Shown here: one piece after another, positions 17,048 to 25,502 of the stretch
How the letters are laid out: every line of letters begins with the position of its first letter
Position numbering within the stretch: the first letter of the stretch is position 1
Source: Streptomyces alboflavus
Lineage (GTDB): Bacteria > Actinomycetota > Actinomycetes > Streptomycetales > Streptomycetaceae
Assembly: GCF_000716675.1 (NCBI RefSeq)
Contig: NZ_JNXT01000009.1
Span: 109,467 to 173,466 of the forward strand
Direction: 5' to 3'
Length of the DNA: 64,000 nt
Made by a program: the position numbers and the translations under genes
The notes under the pieces: model-generated
The model's input: only the letters and a program-made list of their open reading frames with translations
Database searches by the model: none
What the model was told of the DNA's origin: nothing

Positions 17048-17424
17048 GTGACCGATTCGCACACGTGCGGGATGGGCGTGGCCGTCGGGGTGTTCGAGGG
17101 TAAGTGGAAGTCGTTCATCATGTGGGCGCTGTCCGAGCGTCCGCGCCGCTTCGGGGAGACCAGACGGCTGGTCACCGGCATCAGCGAGAAGGTGCTGACC
17201 CAGCAGCTCCGCGAGTTGCAGGCCGACGGATCGTGCACCGACAGGACTACGGCGAGGTGCCGCCCCGGGTCGAGTACGCACTGACCGAGCGGGGCCGACA
17301 GCTCTACGAACTCCTCGAACTGCTCTCGGCCTGGGGCCGGGACCACCTGGCCGCGAGGACAGGGCCGGAATCGGACGACGGACTTGGCGCGCCTCGACAA
17401 GACTTCCCGGTCACCGGTCCTTGA
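17048..17424 (+). pseudogene. HxlR-family regulator, frameshifted
   Basis: The first half reads in one frame (VTDSHTCGMGVAVGVFEGKWK, then RRFGETRRLVTGISEKVLTQQLRELQADG). The second half continues in the next frame (IVHRQDYGEVPPRVEYALTERGRQLYELLELLSAWG). Joined, they are a normal HxlR protein. The break is at about 17228-17232, consistent with loss of one base in a run of G. It is either a true pseudogene or a sequencing error. It diverges from the imine-reductase-like gene. Confidence 0.75.
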
Positions 17425-17602
17425 TCAAGTACGTACCTTCAGGTACGTGGTCCCGGCCCGCGCCCGGCCGCTCCGTGACGTCCGCAAGGCCCGGCGCGGA
17501 CGGGTCGCCCCGGCGGACGTGGGCGTGCCCGCCACCGGTCGGCGCCGGGTGGCGGGGCTGCGGCGTCGTCGTCGAGCAGACGATCACCGTGTATCAGGCG
17601 CC

Positions 17603-17629
17603 GGCCGGGAGGACGACGTCCTCCCGGCC
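17603..17629. terminator. Perfect 12-bp hairpin, bidirectional terminator
   Basis: GGCCGGGAGGAC (17603-17614) pairs with GTCCTCCCGGCC (17618-17629) around a GAC loop. It lies between the convergent HxlR remnant and the FN3 protein gene, 10 nt past the stop of the latter. Confidence 0.8.
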
Positions 17630-17638
17630 CTCGTCCCG

Positions 17639-18478
17639 TCAGCCGGAGGAGACTGGTACGTACGGGCTCTGCTGTCGCGACAGCGTGAGCCGCTTGCCCG
17701 CCAAGGTGGCGCTGCCGACCGTGGGGGCCTTGGGCGCGGTGGCGGACGTGACGGACTTGGTGCCCGTCACGGAGTTCGACGCCCCGGACTCGTTCCCGAC
17801 GGCGTCGATGCCCCGCACCTCGTACACGTACGTGAGACCCGCCTCGCCCTTGGTGTCACGGAAGGTGAGCGACGTCGTCGTACCGATCTTCGTGCGGTGG
17901 GCGCCCGGGCTCTCGGCGCGGTACACCGCGTACTTCACCGCGTCCGAGTCACCGCTGCGCCACGTCAGCGTCACACCGCGCTCGTCCTCGCGGACGCGGG
18001 TGAGGTCACGCGGCGCGAACGGTGCGACGGTGTCCCGGGTGCCGCGTCGGGGCTCGGTGTACGGCGAGACATGACCGGCGTTGTCCCGGGCGCGGACCTT
18101 GTAGGCGTACTCGACGTCGGGGTCGGCGTCGCCGTCGACGTACGAACCCGTGCTCACGGTGGCGAGCAGCGCGTAGGGACCGACCTCGTCCGGTCCGGTG
18201 CCCTCGGCCTCCGCGCGGTACACCTCGTAGGCGGTGGCCGCGGAGAGCGTGCCCCAGGACAGGGAGACGGCCTCACGCCCGGATGCGACGGAGAAGCCCT
18301 CGGGAGCGTCGTACAGGGGATTGTCGGGCTGGTCCGGATCGTCGCCGACACGGCCGGCGGAGCTGGCGGCCGCGTCCGGTACGGCGGCGTCGGCGGTGCC
18401 CCCTAACCCGAGCGCGAGGACGACGACGGCGGCCGCGGAGGCGATGACTGCGGGTCTGAGACGGTGCTGCTGAGACAC
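17639..18478 (-). CDS. Secreted fibronectin type III domain protein
   Basis: A 279-residue exported protein. The signal peptide (SQQHRLRPAVIASAAAVVVLALGLGGTADA) is followed by two tandem FN3 domains, at residues ~50-145 (PEGFSVASGREAVSLSWGTL...YAYKVRARDNAGH) and ~150-245 (RDLTRVREDERGVTLTWRSG...YVYEVRGIDAVGN). The C-terminal tail is short and degenerate. There is no catalytic domain, so it probably binds polysaccharide or cell-wall partners, as FN3 linkers in actinomycete hydrolases do. The frame is open far upstream, but the signal peptide fixes the start near the GTG at 18478. Confidence 0.82.
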   Translation of the reverse strand: MSQQHRLRPAVIASAAAVVVLALGLGGTADAAVPDAAASSAGRVGDDPDQPDNPLYDAPEGFSVASGREAVSLSWGTLSAATAYEVYRAEAEGTGPDEVGPYALLATVSTGSYVDGDADPDVEYAYKVRARDNAGHVSPYTEPRRGTRDTVAPFAPRDLTRVREDERGVTLTWRSGDSDAVKYAVYRAESPGAHRTKIGTTTSLTFRDTKGEAGLTYVYEVRGIDAVGNESGASNSVTGTKSVTSATAPKAPTVGSATLAGKRLTLSRQQSPYVPVSSG

Positions 18479-18675
18479 GGCTGGCGTTCCCTTTCCGGTG
18501 GAACTACGGGCAGGTGTACGTGAGTTACGGGAAGCAGTCGTGGGGGGAGAGTCGCTGGTGCTGTGGGGGCAAGGCACTGTAGCTGTATACGGCCGGGATG
18601 TGGGAGGCGGCGCGCGAGGGCGACCAGGGCTCCACGGGCCGGTGCCCAGGCCGCGCCAGGCACCCGCACGGTGCG

Positions 18676-19185
18676 TCACTGCCCGTCGTCGGCCCTTGTG
18701 GTCGGGGCCGTGTAGCGCCTCTTCGCCCACCAGGGCAGGGCGAACCAGCACAGCACGTACCAGACGAGGATGACGGCCACGAGGACCGGCGCGATCACGT
18801 CGTGCGTCGCGACGCGCAGGATCAGCAGGAGCGCGGAGGTGAGGGTGCACAGCAGCAGGACGAGGCCGACCATGGTGAGCCGGGATGCCCAGATCACCGC
18901 CTGTGGTTTGATGCGGCGCCCGCTGACCATGCGATGGAAGGCGACCGGTCCGATGAGGGCGCCCGTCGACGCCGACCCGAGGAGCACGGTCACGATGTAG
19001 ATCGTCCGGTCGGTGGTGGCAAGGTCGGGGAAGCGTGGGGTGAACACCACGGTGAGCAGGAACCCGAAGAGGATCTGTACGCCGGTGAGCGCGACCCGCA
19101 TCTCCTGGATGAGGTCCGTCCACCGCCGGTCCGCCCGCTGGTCGGATGTCTCGTCGCGCCCGCTCCGGGGGTGGTTCTGCGGCAC
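18676..19185 (-). CDS. DUF6328 family membrane protein
   Basis: A 169-residue protein with a charged N-terminus (~30 residues) and four hydrophobic helices: VQILFGFLLTVVFT, YIVTVLLGSASTGALIGPVAF, LTMVGLVLLLCTLTSALLLIL, VIAPVLVAVILVWYVLCWFAL. The segment DLIQEMRVALTGVQILFGFLL is the family signature as I remember it. It lies 30 bp downstream of the PLP decarboxylase-like gene on the same strand, so the two are probably an operon. Function unknown; the family recurs near general-stress genes in streptomycetes. Confidence 0.8.
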   Translation of the reverse strand: MPQNHPRSGRDETSDQRADRRWTDLIQEMRVALTGVQILFGFLLTVVFTPRFPDLATTDRTIYIVTVLLGSASTGALIGPVAFHRMVSGRRIKPQAVIWASRLTMVGLVLLLCTLTSALLLILRVATHDVIAPVLVAVILVWYVLCWFALPWWAKRRYTAPTTRADDGQ

Positions 19186-19215
19186 GGTTCCTCCTCGGCC
19201 TCGGCCGCCCAGCGG

Positions 19216-20682
19216 CTACTTGACCACGCGTACGGTGCCGAAGGCGGGGTCCGCGGCGTCGGGGAGGTGCATCCCGGCTGCCACACCGGTCCGCAGATAG
19301 GTCAGGACCGGTTCGGTGAGACGCTCGCCCGGCAGGATCGCCGGGATGCCCGGCGGGTAGGGAGTCACCATCTCCGCGGCCACGCGCCCCGCCGCCTGCT
19401 TGACGGGGACGTCCTCGGTCGGGGCGAAGAAGGCGTCCCGGGGCAGGCAGGCCTGTTCCATGCGCAGGCCGTCGGAGCTCGGCACCACCACGACCGGTGC
19501 CTTGTCCCAGCCGTCGGCGGTGTCCACGAGGTCGTGGAGCGCCCGCAGCAGGGGCTCCGTGGTGCGCCGGCTGTCGGCGTGGGTGATCTGCACGTTGATA
19601 CGGCGGTGGTCGGCGATGTGGACGTTGATGGAGCGGTGCTCCCGCAGCCAGTCGGCGGCCCGGTAGCCGGAGAGCGCGGGGCCGGACAGGTCGACGACCA
19701 CAGGCAGCGGGTCGAGGTCGTCCGCGCGGCCGGGGCCGCAGAAGTCCTGCGCGTCGTTCACATGGAGGCCGTCCATCTGTTCGATGGCCCGCCGGAGTTC
19801 ACCGGCGGTGGCGAGGGCGTGGCCGATCAGCTCGTGTCCGTGCAGCGCCATCTGGCGGCGCCAGCCGTCCATGGCCGCGTACACGAGGACCGACGGACTC
19901 GTCGTGCCCAACAGGTCGGCCCGGTTCTTGAGCACTTCGGGCTCGACGAGGCCGCCCTGGAGGTGGAAGACGGACCCCTGCTCCAGGCCGCTGCCCATCT
20001 TGTGGATGCTGGTCACGCAGACGTCCGCGCCCGCGTCCATCGCCCAGGCGGGAAGATCCTGGTGGAAGGGCAGGTGGGCACCCCACGCCTCGTCCACGAT
20101 CAGCGGCCGCCCATGGCGGTGGCAGACCTCGGCGACGCGGCGCAGGTCCGCGCAGCCGCCGTACGGGGTCGGGCTGGTGACCAGCGCGCCCCGGGCCCGG
20201 GGTGCGCGTGCGAAGGCGGCCGCGTACGCCTCGGCGGACGGCGGGTGTGCGAGGTGCCGTTCGTCGTCCCAGCGCGGTTCGATCCACACGGGTTCGATGC
20301 CGGACAGGATCAGCGCGGCGACCACGGACTTGTGGGCGTCCCGACTGATCAGGAGCTGCTCGCCGGGACCGGCGACGGACAGCATGGCCGCCTTGACCGA
20401 GAGGGAGCTGCCACAGGTGGTGAAGAACGTGTGGTCCGCGTGCACGGCGTCCGCCATCAGCTTCTCGGCGTCCTGGAGGTACCCGCCCCGCGTGCGCCGG
20501 TCGTCCAGGCCACCGGAGGCAAGGACATCGTGCTGGAAGACCTCCTGCCCCAGAAGGCGCCACACGTCGGGATCCACGCCCGCGCCCTGCTTGTGCCCCG
20601 GCGGTGTGAACGAGAGCATGCCCCGGCGTCGATGAGCGTCCACTGCCTCCACGACGGGGGCCCGTGAGTGATCGAGTGCCAT
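19216..20682 (-). CDS. PLP-dependent Orn/Lys/Arg decarboxylase-family protein (aminotransferase fold type I)
   Basis: A 488-residue PLP enzyme resembling the short, Bacillus SpeA-like amino-acid decarboxylases. It opens with RRRGMLSFTPPGHKQGAG (family signature PGHKxG), has FTTCGSSLSVKAAM (phosphate loop) and DEAWGAHLPFH (Asp contacting the pyridine N), and the Schiff-base Lys in TSIHKMGSGLEQGS. The ATG at 20682 has GGGAAGG upstream; the frame extends further, but the signature begins ~30 residues in, as expected. It probably makes a polyamine or a simple amine. It is paired with the DUF6328 gene. Confidence 0.85.
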   Translation of the reverse strand: MALDHSRAPVVEAVDAHRRRGMLSFTPPGHKQGAGVDPDVWRLLGQEVFQHDVLASGGLDDRRTRGGYLQDAEKLMADAVHADHTFFTTCGSSLSVKAAMLSVAGPGEQLLISRDAHKSVVAALILSGIEPVWIEPRWDDERHLAHPPSAEAYAAAFARAPRARGALVTSPTPYGGCADLRRVAEVCHRHGRPLIVDEAWGAHLPFHQDLPAWAMDAGADVCVTSIHKMGSGLEQGSVFHLQGGLVEPEVLKNRADLLGTTSPSVLVYAAMDGWRRQMALHGHELIGHALATAGELRRAIEQMDGLHVNDAQDFCGPGRADDLDPLPVVVDLSGPALSGYRAADWLREHRSINVHIADHRRINVQITHADSRRTTEPLLRALHDLVDTADGWDKAPVVVVPSSDGLRMEQACLPRDAFFAPTEDVPVKQAAGRVAAEMVTPYPPGIPAILPGERLTEPVLTYLRTGVAAGMHLPDAADPAFGTVRVVK

Positions 20683-20947
20683 GGTGCCTGCCTTCCCTGC
20701 TGAGAGCGTGGCTCTCACCTGCGGTACTCCGTGCTCGGCAGGAGAGCGCTGATGCCGTCCGCTGCGGCGAGGAGGCCGAGCCGACGCTGTCCGGCGGTTC
20801 CCAGGGCGTGGTGGTCATGGGCATGGTATCCGCGCGTCCGGGCGGCGGGGACTCGCGCGTACGGGTCGGCGATGGACGAACTGCCGTAGCGGGCCCGTTC
20901 GTGGCTCCGGCGGGGGCCGTGGCGCGCTCCGCCGTTCGTGCTTCCTG

Positions 20948-21193
20948 TCAGCGATGAGGGTTTCCCTGGTCGGGGTCGTCGTCGGGGGTCTGCCAGGTCT
21001 CGCCTCGCTGCGCTTCGCCGCCCGGGGGCCTGGTGCCGGGGGCGGGTGTGCTGCTTCGGGTGCGGCGGGCGGCGCGGCGGCGGCCTGCGACGAACATGGC
21101 GAGGAGGCCGACGACCACGACGACGCCGACGATGATGAGGACCAGCGAGGCGCCACCGGAGGCGGCCAGGACGGTGTGACTGTCAGTACGCAT
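20948..21193 (-). CDS. DUF6479-like small membrane protein
   Basis: An 81-residue protein with one transmembrane helix (ASLVLIIVGVVVVVGLLAMFVAG) after a short N-terminus (MRTDSHTVLAASGG). A basic, then Pro/Gly/Asp-rich hydrophilic tail (RRRAARRTRSS...DDDPDQGNPHR) follows. This layout matches small DUF6479 proteins found near stress genes in Streptomyces. A GGGTAC (21208-21203 on this strand) sits only ~10 bp upstream, with a GATT 13 bp further up. That spacing is one base short of the SigB consensus, so I do not annotate it as a promoter. Confidence 0.6.
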   Translation of the reverse strand: MRTDSHTVLAASGGASLVLIIVGVVVVVGLLAMFVAGRRRAARRTRSSTPAPGTRPPGGEAQRGETWQTPDDDPDQGNPHR

Positions 21194-21274
21194 TCCGGTG
21201 GTGTACCCGATCGTCGGCAAAAATCGCAGGGCCGGGCGAGTGGGAAACGCGGGACCGGACGGCCGCCGAGTGGT

Positions 21275-21299
21275 GATTGCGGAAGCTCGCAGGGGGTAC
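21275..21299 (+). promoter_or_regulatory. Candidate SigB-type promoter upstream of the DJ-1/PfpI gene
   Basis: GATT (21275-21278), a 15-bp spacer, and GGGTAC (21294-21299) fit the published Streptomyces SigB consensus GNNT-N14-16-GGGTAY. The expected start point is about 190 nt upstream of the gene at 21494, so the leader would be long. The rest of 21194-21493 contains no gene I can support. Confidence 0.45.
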
Positions 21300-21493
21300 C
21301 GGGGTATCTCCACGCGCGCTCGCGTGCCCGAGGGCGCACCCTTGAGGAACGGGTCCAAGGCACAGCCGGCTGCCGGGGCCGGAGGCGTCCGGGCGTGATC
21401 CGCTCCGGAGTGCGAGGACGGGCGTGCGAGGACGGGCGTGAGGACGGACCAGACACCTCACGAGGCCCGCGTGACGAGAGGAAGGCGCATCGC

Positions 21494-22090
21494 ATGTCCG
21501 ACAACAAGCCGCTCGACGGCCACCGTGTACTGGTGCTCGTCACCAACTATGGAGTCGAACAGGACGAGCTGCTGGTGCCTGTCCGCCGGCTACGGGAAGA
21601 CGGCGCGGACGTCACCGTGGCAGCCGTGAGTTCGGACCCCATCGCGACACTGGTGGGCGACCGGGACGCCGGCGAGACGGTCGAGCCGACCACCACGCTC
21701 GAGACGGTGGACCCCGGCGCGTACCAGCTGCTGCTGATCCCTGGCGGCACCATCAACGCCGACCAGCTGCGCCTGCAGCCCAAGGCTCTCGAGGTGATCA
21801 AGAAATTCGCGACGTCGGGCCGACCGATCGCTGCGATCTGCCATGGGCCCTGGGCCCTGGTGGAAGCCGACGTGCTGCGCGACAAGACCCTGACCTCCTA
21901 CCCCTCCGTTCGTACGGACGCCTGCAACGCGGGCGCCAAGAGCTGGGTGGACGAGGCGGTCGTGAGCGACAGCGCCAACGGCTACACCCTGGTCACGTCC
22001 CGGACGCCGAAGGACCTCGACGACTTCGTGCGCGAGGTCTCCAAGGCCTTGGCCGGCGAAGTCCCGATCACCGGCGAAGCGCGCCGCTGA
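21494..22090 (+). CDS. DJ-1/PfpI family protein (class I glutamine amidotransferase-like)
   Basis: A 198-residue single-domain DJ-1/PfpI protein. The nucleophile elbow AICHGPWAL holds the reactive Cys-His pair; the conserved acidic residue is probably Glu in the N-terminal YGVEQDELLVPVRRL segment. LLIPGG precedes the elbow. Members act as deglycases, chaperone-like stress proteins or proteases in the cytoplasm. GAGAGGAAGG lies upstream of the ATG. It is the first gene of a short run with the Rho_N-like gene at 22160, and a SigB-type promoter lies upstream, which fits a stress role. Confidence 0.88.
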   Translation: MSDNKPLDGHRVLVLVTNYGVEQDELLVPVRRLREDGADVTVAAVSSDPIATLVGDRDAGETVEPTTTLETVDPGAYQLLLIPGGTINADQLRLQPKALEVIKKFATSGRPIAAICHGPWALVEADVLRDKTLTSYPSVRTDACNAGAKSWVDEAVVSDSANGYTLVTSRTPKDLDDFVREVSKALAGEVPITGEARR

Positions 22091-22159
22091 GGCCGGGACC
22101 GCGACTCCGGGGGAGGGGCTCAGAAACAGAACAGCACAGATCAGAAGTGAGGACGGGTC

Positions 22160-22486
22160 ATGCCTGCTGGATCCAGCAAGAAGCGTGAACGGCAGTACGA
22201 GCACATCAAGGAGAGCGCGCAGGAGCGCGGGGCCTCCGCCGAGCGTGCGAAGGAGATCGCCGCGCGGACGGTCAACAAGGAGCGGGCGCGGGCGGGGGAG
22301 TCCAAGACGGCCAGCAAGACGTCGACGCGTGACAAGAAGTCGGCGTACCAGCGCGGCGGTGAACGCTCGCACAGCGGAGCGCAAGGCCCCACGCGCGACC
22401 AGCTGTACGAGGAGGCCAAGAAGAAGAACATCCACGGCCGCTCGTCGATGAACAAGCGGGAACTCAAGCAGGCCCTCGGCCACTAG
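22160..22486 (+). CDS. Small basic Rho_N/SAP-like protein (often annotated plasmid stabilization protein)
   Basis: A 108-residue, very hydrophilic and strongly charged protein (SKKRERQYEHIKESAQERGASAERAKEIA). Its C-terminus (RDQLYEEAKKKNIHGRSSMNKREL) resembles the Rho-terminator N-terminal/SAP helix-extended-loop-helix that binds nucleic acid. Proteins of this kind are annotated as plasmid stabilization proteins in streptomycetes, but nothing here suggests a plasmid. It lies 69 bp after the DJ-1 gene on the same strand and is probably cotranscribed. A 20-bp tandem duplication covers its stop codon. Confidence 0.78.
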   Translation: MPAGSSKKRERQYEHIKESAQERGASAERAKEIAARTVNKERARAGESKTASKTSTRDKKSAYQRGGERSHSGAQGPTRDQLYEEAKKKNIHGRSSMNKRELKQALGH

Positions 22487-22511
22487 TGAGTGCCCTCGGT
22501 CACTAGTGGGT
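22472..22511 (+). repeat. 20-bp tandem duplication spanning a stop codon
   Basis: Copies at 22472-22491 and 22492-22511 (GCCCTCGGCCACTAGTGAGT and a near-identical copy, 18 of 20 matching). Each copy contains a TAG in the gene's frame region, so the duplication leaves the protein unchanged. Confidence 0.85.
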
Positions 22512-22628
22512 GAGGAGCCGGAGCTCTCCGGGCCATCGACGTGTGCCGCTTCCTCGCTGGGCATCGCGTGTTCCACCACGGTGGGAGCGTCGCAGCGATG
22601 ACCCGAGGCGGGCCGGAGCTGCGCTCAC

Positions 22629-24452
22629 TCAAGGCCTCTCGGCCGCGCTGGGCCGGTCCTCGCGGTGGCGGCGGCCCGGCAGCATGTCCTGGACCTTGGC
22701 CTTGAAGCCCTGGCGGACCATGGCGGCGCGGTCGCTGTCGCCCTTGAGGACGGCGGCCGCGGCCGACTCGATCTGGTCGAGGGAGGCGTGCGGCGGGATG
22801 GGCGGTACCGCCGGGTCGGTGCGGAAGTCGATGACGCAGGGGCGGTCGGCGGTCAACGCCGCCTGCCAGGCGCCCCGCACGGCCTCCGGCTTCTCCACCC
22901 GCATGCCGTCAAGGCCCAGCGAGCGGGCGAAGTCGGCGTAGGCGACGTCGGGGAGCGACTGCGAGGGCAGGAACTGCGGGGCGCCGGACATGGCGCGCAT
23001 CTCCCAGGTGACCTGGTTGAGGTCCTGGTTGTTGAGGACGGCGACCACCAGGCGCGGATCGGCCCACCGCTCCCAGTACTTGGCGATCGTGATCAGTTCG
23101 GCCAGGCCGTTCATCTGCATGGCCCCGTCACCCACGAGCGCGATCGCCGGGCGGTCACCGTGCGCGAACTTGGCGCCGATCACGTACGGGACACCCGGCC
23201 CCATCGTGGCGAGCGCGCCGGAGAGGGAGCCGCGCATCGCGCCGCGCAGCCGCAGGTGGCGGGCGTACCAGTTGGCGGCAGAACCGGAGTCCGCCGCCAG
23301 GATCACGTCGTCGGGAAGCAGCTCGTCGAGCGTGTGCGCGACGTACTCGGGATTGATCGGATCCGCGCCGACCGCGGCACGCCGCTGCATGACGTCCCAC
23401 CAGCGGGCGGTGTTCCTCTCGATCTGCTTGCGCCAGCTGTGGCCCTCGGCGGGCCGCAGGAGCGGCAGCAGGCGGCGCAGCGTCTCGCGGGCATCGCCGA
23501 CCAGGTTGATCTCGAACGGATAGCGCAGGCCGACCATGTGCGGGTCGACGTCGATCTGCACGGCGCGCGCCTGGCCGAACTCGGGCAGGAACTGGGTGTA
23601 GGGGAAGCTGGACCCGATCACCAGCAGGGTGTCGCAGTCCCGCATCATCTCGTACGACGGCCGGGTGCCAAGGAGCCCGATGGCACCCGTGACGTACGGC
23701 AGGTCGTCGTCCAGGGTGTCCTTGCCGAGCAGCGCCTTCGCGACGCCCGCGCCCAATTGGTCGGCGACCTCCATGACTTCCTGCCGGGCCCCGCGCGCGC
23801 CCTGCCCGATGAGGACAGCGACCTTCTCGCCCTCGTTGAGCAGCGCGGCGGCGCGCTCGATGTCCTGGTCGGGCGGGACCGGTGCGGACCGGGTCATGCC
23901 CAGGCTGGAGGGCACCATCTTGAACGCGTGGTCGGGAGCGGAGTAGTCGAGCTCCTGCACGTCCGCGGGGACGATGACCGCCGTCACCGTACGGCGGGCG
24001 ATGGCGGTGCGCATGGCCCGGTCGAGCACGTTCGGCAGTTGCTCGGGGACCGTGACCATCGCGCAGAAGTCGGAGGCGACGTCCTTGTAGAGGCTCAGCA
24101 GGTCGACCTCCTGCTGGTACGAGCCGCCCATCGCGCTGCGGTCGGTCTGGCCGACGAGCGCGACGACCGGGACGTGGTCCAGCTTTGCGTCGTACAGGCC
24201 GTTGAGGAGATGGATCGCACCGGGCCCCGACGTGGCGGCGCACACGCCGACGCGGCCGGAGAACTTGGCGTAGCCGACGGCTTGGAAGGCGGACATCTCC
24301 TCGTGCCGGGCCTGGACGAACTCGGGCCTGTTGTCCGCTCGCCCCCAGGCGGCGAGCAGTCCGTTGATGCCGTCGCCGGGGTAGGCGAAGACGTGCTCCA
24401 CCTCCCAGGCGCGCAGCCGCTCCAGGATGTGGTCGGAGACCTTCGTCGACAT
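22629..24452 (-). CDS. Thiamine-pyrophosphate enzyme, pyruvate oxidase/dehydrogenase (PoxB)-like
   Basis: A 607-residue ThDP enzyme of the acetolactate synthase/pyruvate oxidase family. The N-terminal domain has the catalytic Glu in ARHEEMSAFQAVGYAKF. The central domain resembles the FAD/nucleotide-binding fold (VLIGQGARGARQEV, TLLVIGSSFPYTQFLP). The C-terminal ThDP domain carries the GDG...N motif (ALVGDGAMQMNGLAELIT, then VLNNQDLNQVTWEM). There is no membrane-binding peptide as strong as that of E. coli PoxB. It probably oxidises or decarboxylates pyruvate in stationary or stress conditions. GGAAGG lies upstream of the ATG at 24452. The small CsbD-like gene lies upstream on the same strand. 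Confidence 0.87.
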   Translation of the reverse strand: MSTKVSDHILERLRAWEVEHVFAYPGDGINGLLAAWGRADNRPEFVQARHEEMSAFQAVGYAKFSGRVGVCAATSGPGAIHLLNGLYDAKLDHVPVVALVGQTDRSAMGGSYQQEVDLLSLYKDVASDFCAMVTVPEQLPNVLDRAMRTAIARRTVTAVIVPADVQELDYSAPDHAFKMVPSSLGMTRSAPVPPDQDIERAAALLNEGEKVAVLIGQGARGARQEVMEVADQLGAGVAKALLGKDTLDDDLPYVTGAIGLLGTRPSYEMMRDCDTLLVIGSSFPYTQFLPEFGQARAVQIDVDPHMVGLRYPFEINLVGDARETLRRLLPLLRPAEGHSWRKQIERNTARWWDVMQRRAAVGADPINPEYVAHTLDELLPDDVILAADSGSAANWYARHLRLRGAMRGSLSGALATMGPGVPYVIGAKFAHGDRPAIALVGDGAMQMNGLAELITIAKYWERWADPRLVVAVLNNQDLNQVTWEMRAMSGAPQFLPSQSLPDVAYADFARSLGLDGMRVEKPEAVRGAWQAALTADRPCVIDFRTDPAVPPIPPHASLDQIESAAAAVLKGDSDRAAMVRQGFKAKVQDMLPGRRHREDRPSAAERP

Positions 24453-24560
24453 GGTGCTGACCTTCCGGTGGGGTGCTGAGGTGCTGGCGTCCGGGCAGGG
24501 CTGGGCCGGGCCGGGCGCGGGGGGATCTCGCGCGGCGCACCGCTGCGGCGGCACCAACGG

Positions 24561-24767
24561 CTACCGGTCCTTGTTGCCGCCGTTGCCGCCGTTGCCGCCG
24601 TGGCCGCCGTGGCCGCCCGTGCCGCGGCCCGCTGCCCGCCCGTCGTGGCTCTGTCGCTGCTTCTCGCGCTGTCCTTCGGCCCGTAGCCGCTCGTCGCCCA
24701 GCGCGATGCCGTCAGCCTCCTTCTTGCGGCCCAGCACCCGCTTGAACGCGGCCTTCATCCAGCCCAT
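24561..24767 (-). CDS. CsbD-like small stress peptide
   Basis: A 68-residue hydrophilic protein. Residues 1-45 (MGWMKAAFKRVLGRKKEADG, then ALGDERLRAEGQREKQ) resemble the CsbD core, in which (G)DERL-AEGK is conserved. The tail is a run of Gly-His/Asn triplets (GGHGGHGGNGGNGGNKDR). AGGTGG sits 6 nt before the ATG. CsbD-type proteins are general-stress proteins without known activity. Its location between the PoxB-like and CBS genes supports a stress assignment. The family match is partial and the low-complexity tail is unusual. Confidence 0.55.
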   Translation of the reverse strand: MGWMKAAFKRVLGRKKEADGIALGDERLRAEGQREKQRQSHDGRAAGRGTGGHGGHGGNGGNGGNKDR

Positions 24768-24947
24768 CCGTTGCCACCTGTTCCTTCGGCCGACCAGACC
24801 GACCCGGCCGGTGCGTGTGGCCCCCGGGTGCCCGGGCCGTGGCCTTCTACGCGGCGGGGTTCCCGCCGAAGTCCGCCGCCGTCCGGCTCTCCCGTTCGCG
24901 GGGTCCGGGCCGAGGGGGGTGGACGGAGCCGGGCGTTCCGGCGACGT

Positions 24948-24972
24948 GGATGGAGCGCGTCGGCTCGGGTAC
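24948..24972 (+). promoter_or_regulatory. Candidate SigB-type promoter for the CBS-hemerythrin operon
   Basis: GGAT (24948-24951), a 15-bp spacer and GGGTAC (24967-24972) give another exact match to GNNT-N14-16-GGGTAY. The predicted start point leaves a ~45-nt leader before the CBS gene at 25025. Confidence 0.5.
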
Positions 24973-25024
24973 CCGGGCCGTGCGGCGGTGGCGGACACCG
25001 CCGGAACCTGCCGAAGGAGGCACT

Positions 25025-25444
25025 GTGGCCCAGCAAGTGCGCGACATCATGACGGACACACTCGTCGCCGTCGAACCGCTCGCTTCGGTGCGCGAGGTGG
25101 CCCGCCTCATGCGTGACGAGGATGTCGGGGCCGTCCTCGTGACGGAGGGGGACGAGCTGCGCGGGCTGGTCAGCGACCGCGACCTGGTGGTGCGGGTGCT
25201 GGCCGAAGGAGCCGACCCGGACCGGACGACGGCCGTCGGCGTGTGCAGCGAGGCGGTGGTCACCGCGGGCCCGGACGAGCACCTCAGCCGGTTGGCGGAA
25301 CGGATGCGTGAGCACTCGGTCCGCAGGGTCCCGGTCGTCGACGGCGGCCGGGCGGTGGGCATCGTCGCCCTCGGCGACCTGGCCGTCGAACGGGACCCGG
25401 AGTCCGCGCTCGCGGACATCAGCGCGGCGAAGCCCAACCGATAG
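25025..25444 (+). CDS. Tandem CBS-domain protein
   Basis: A 139-residue protein made of two CBS motifs: VRDIMTDTLVAVEPLASVREVARLM...GLVSDRDLVVRVL, then VCSEAVVTAGPDEHLSRLAERM...VGIVALGDLAVE. Stand-alone CBS pairs bind adenine nucleotides and act as energy sensors. GGAGG precedes the GTG at 25025. The hemerythrin gene follows 58 bp later on the same strand, so the two should form an operon under the SigB-like promoter at 24948. Confidence 0.92.
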   Translation: MAQQVRDIMTDTLVAVEPLASVREVARLMRDEDVGAVLVTEGDELRGLVSDRDLVVRVLAEGADPDRTTAVGVCSEAVVTAGPDEHLSRLAERMREHSVRRVPVVDGGRAVGIVALGDLAVERDPESALADISAAKPNR

Positions 25445-25502
25445 CGGCCGGGCCGCGGAAGCGCACCACACCACACCCAGTCACAGTGAAGGGAGCCCTG
25501 CC

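Noticed and set aside
21203..21225. Minus-strand GGGTAC with GATT upstream of the DUF6479-like gene as a third SigB promoter
   Set aside because: The spacer is 13 bp, outside the 14-16 range, and the start point would lie within a few bases of the ATG.
22160..22486. Evidence for a plasmid or plasmid-partition locus
   Set aside because: The name plasmid stabilization protein is historical; no replication, partition or transfer genes are present.
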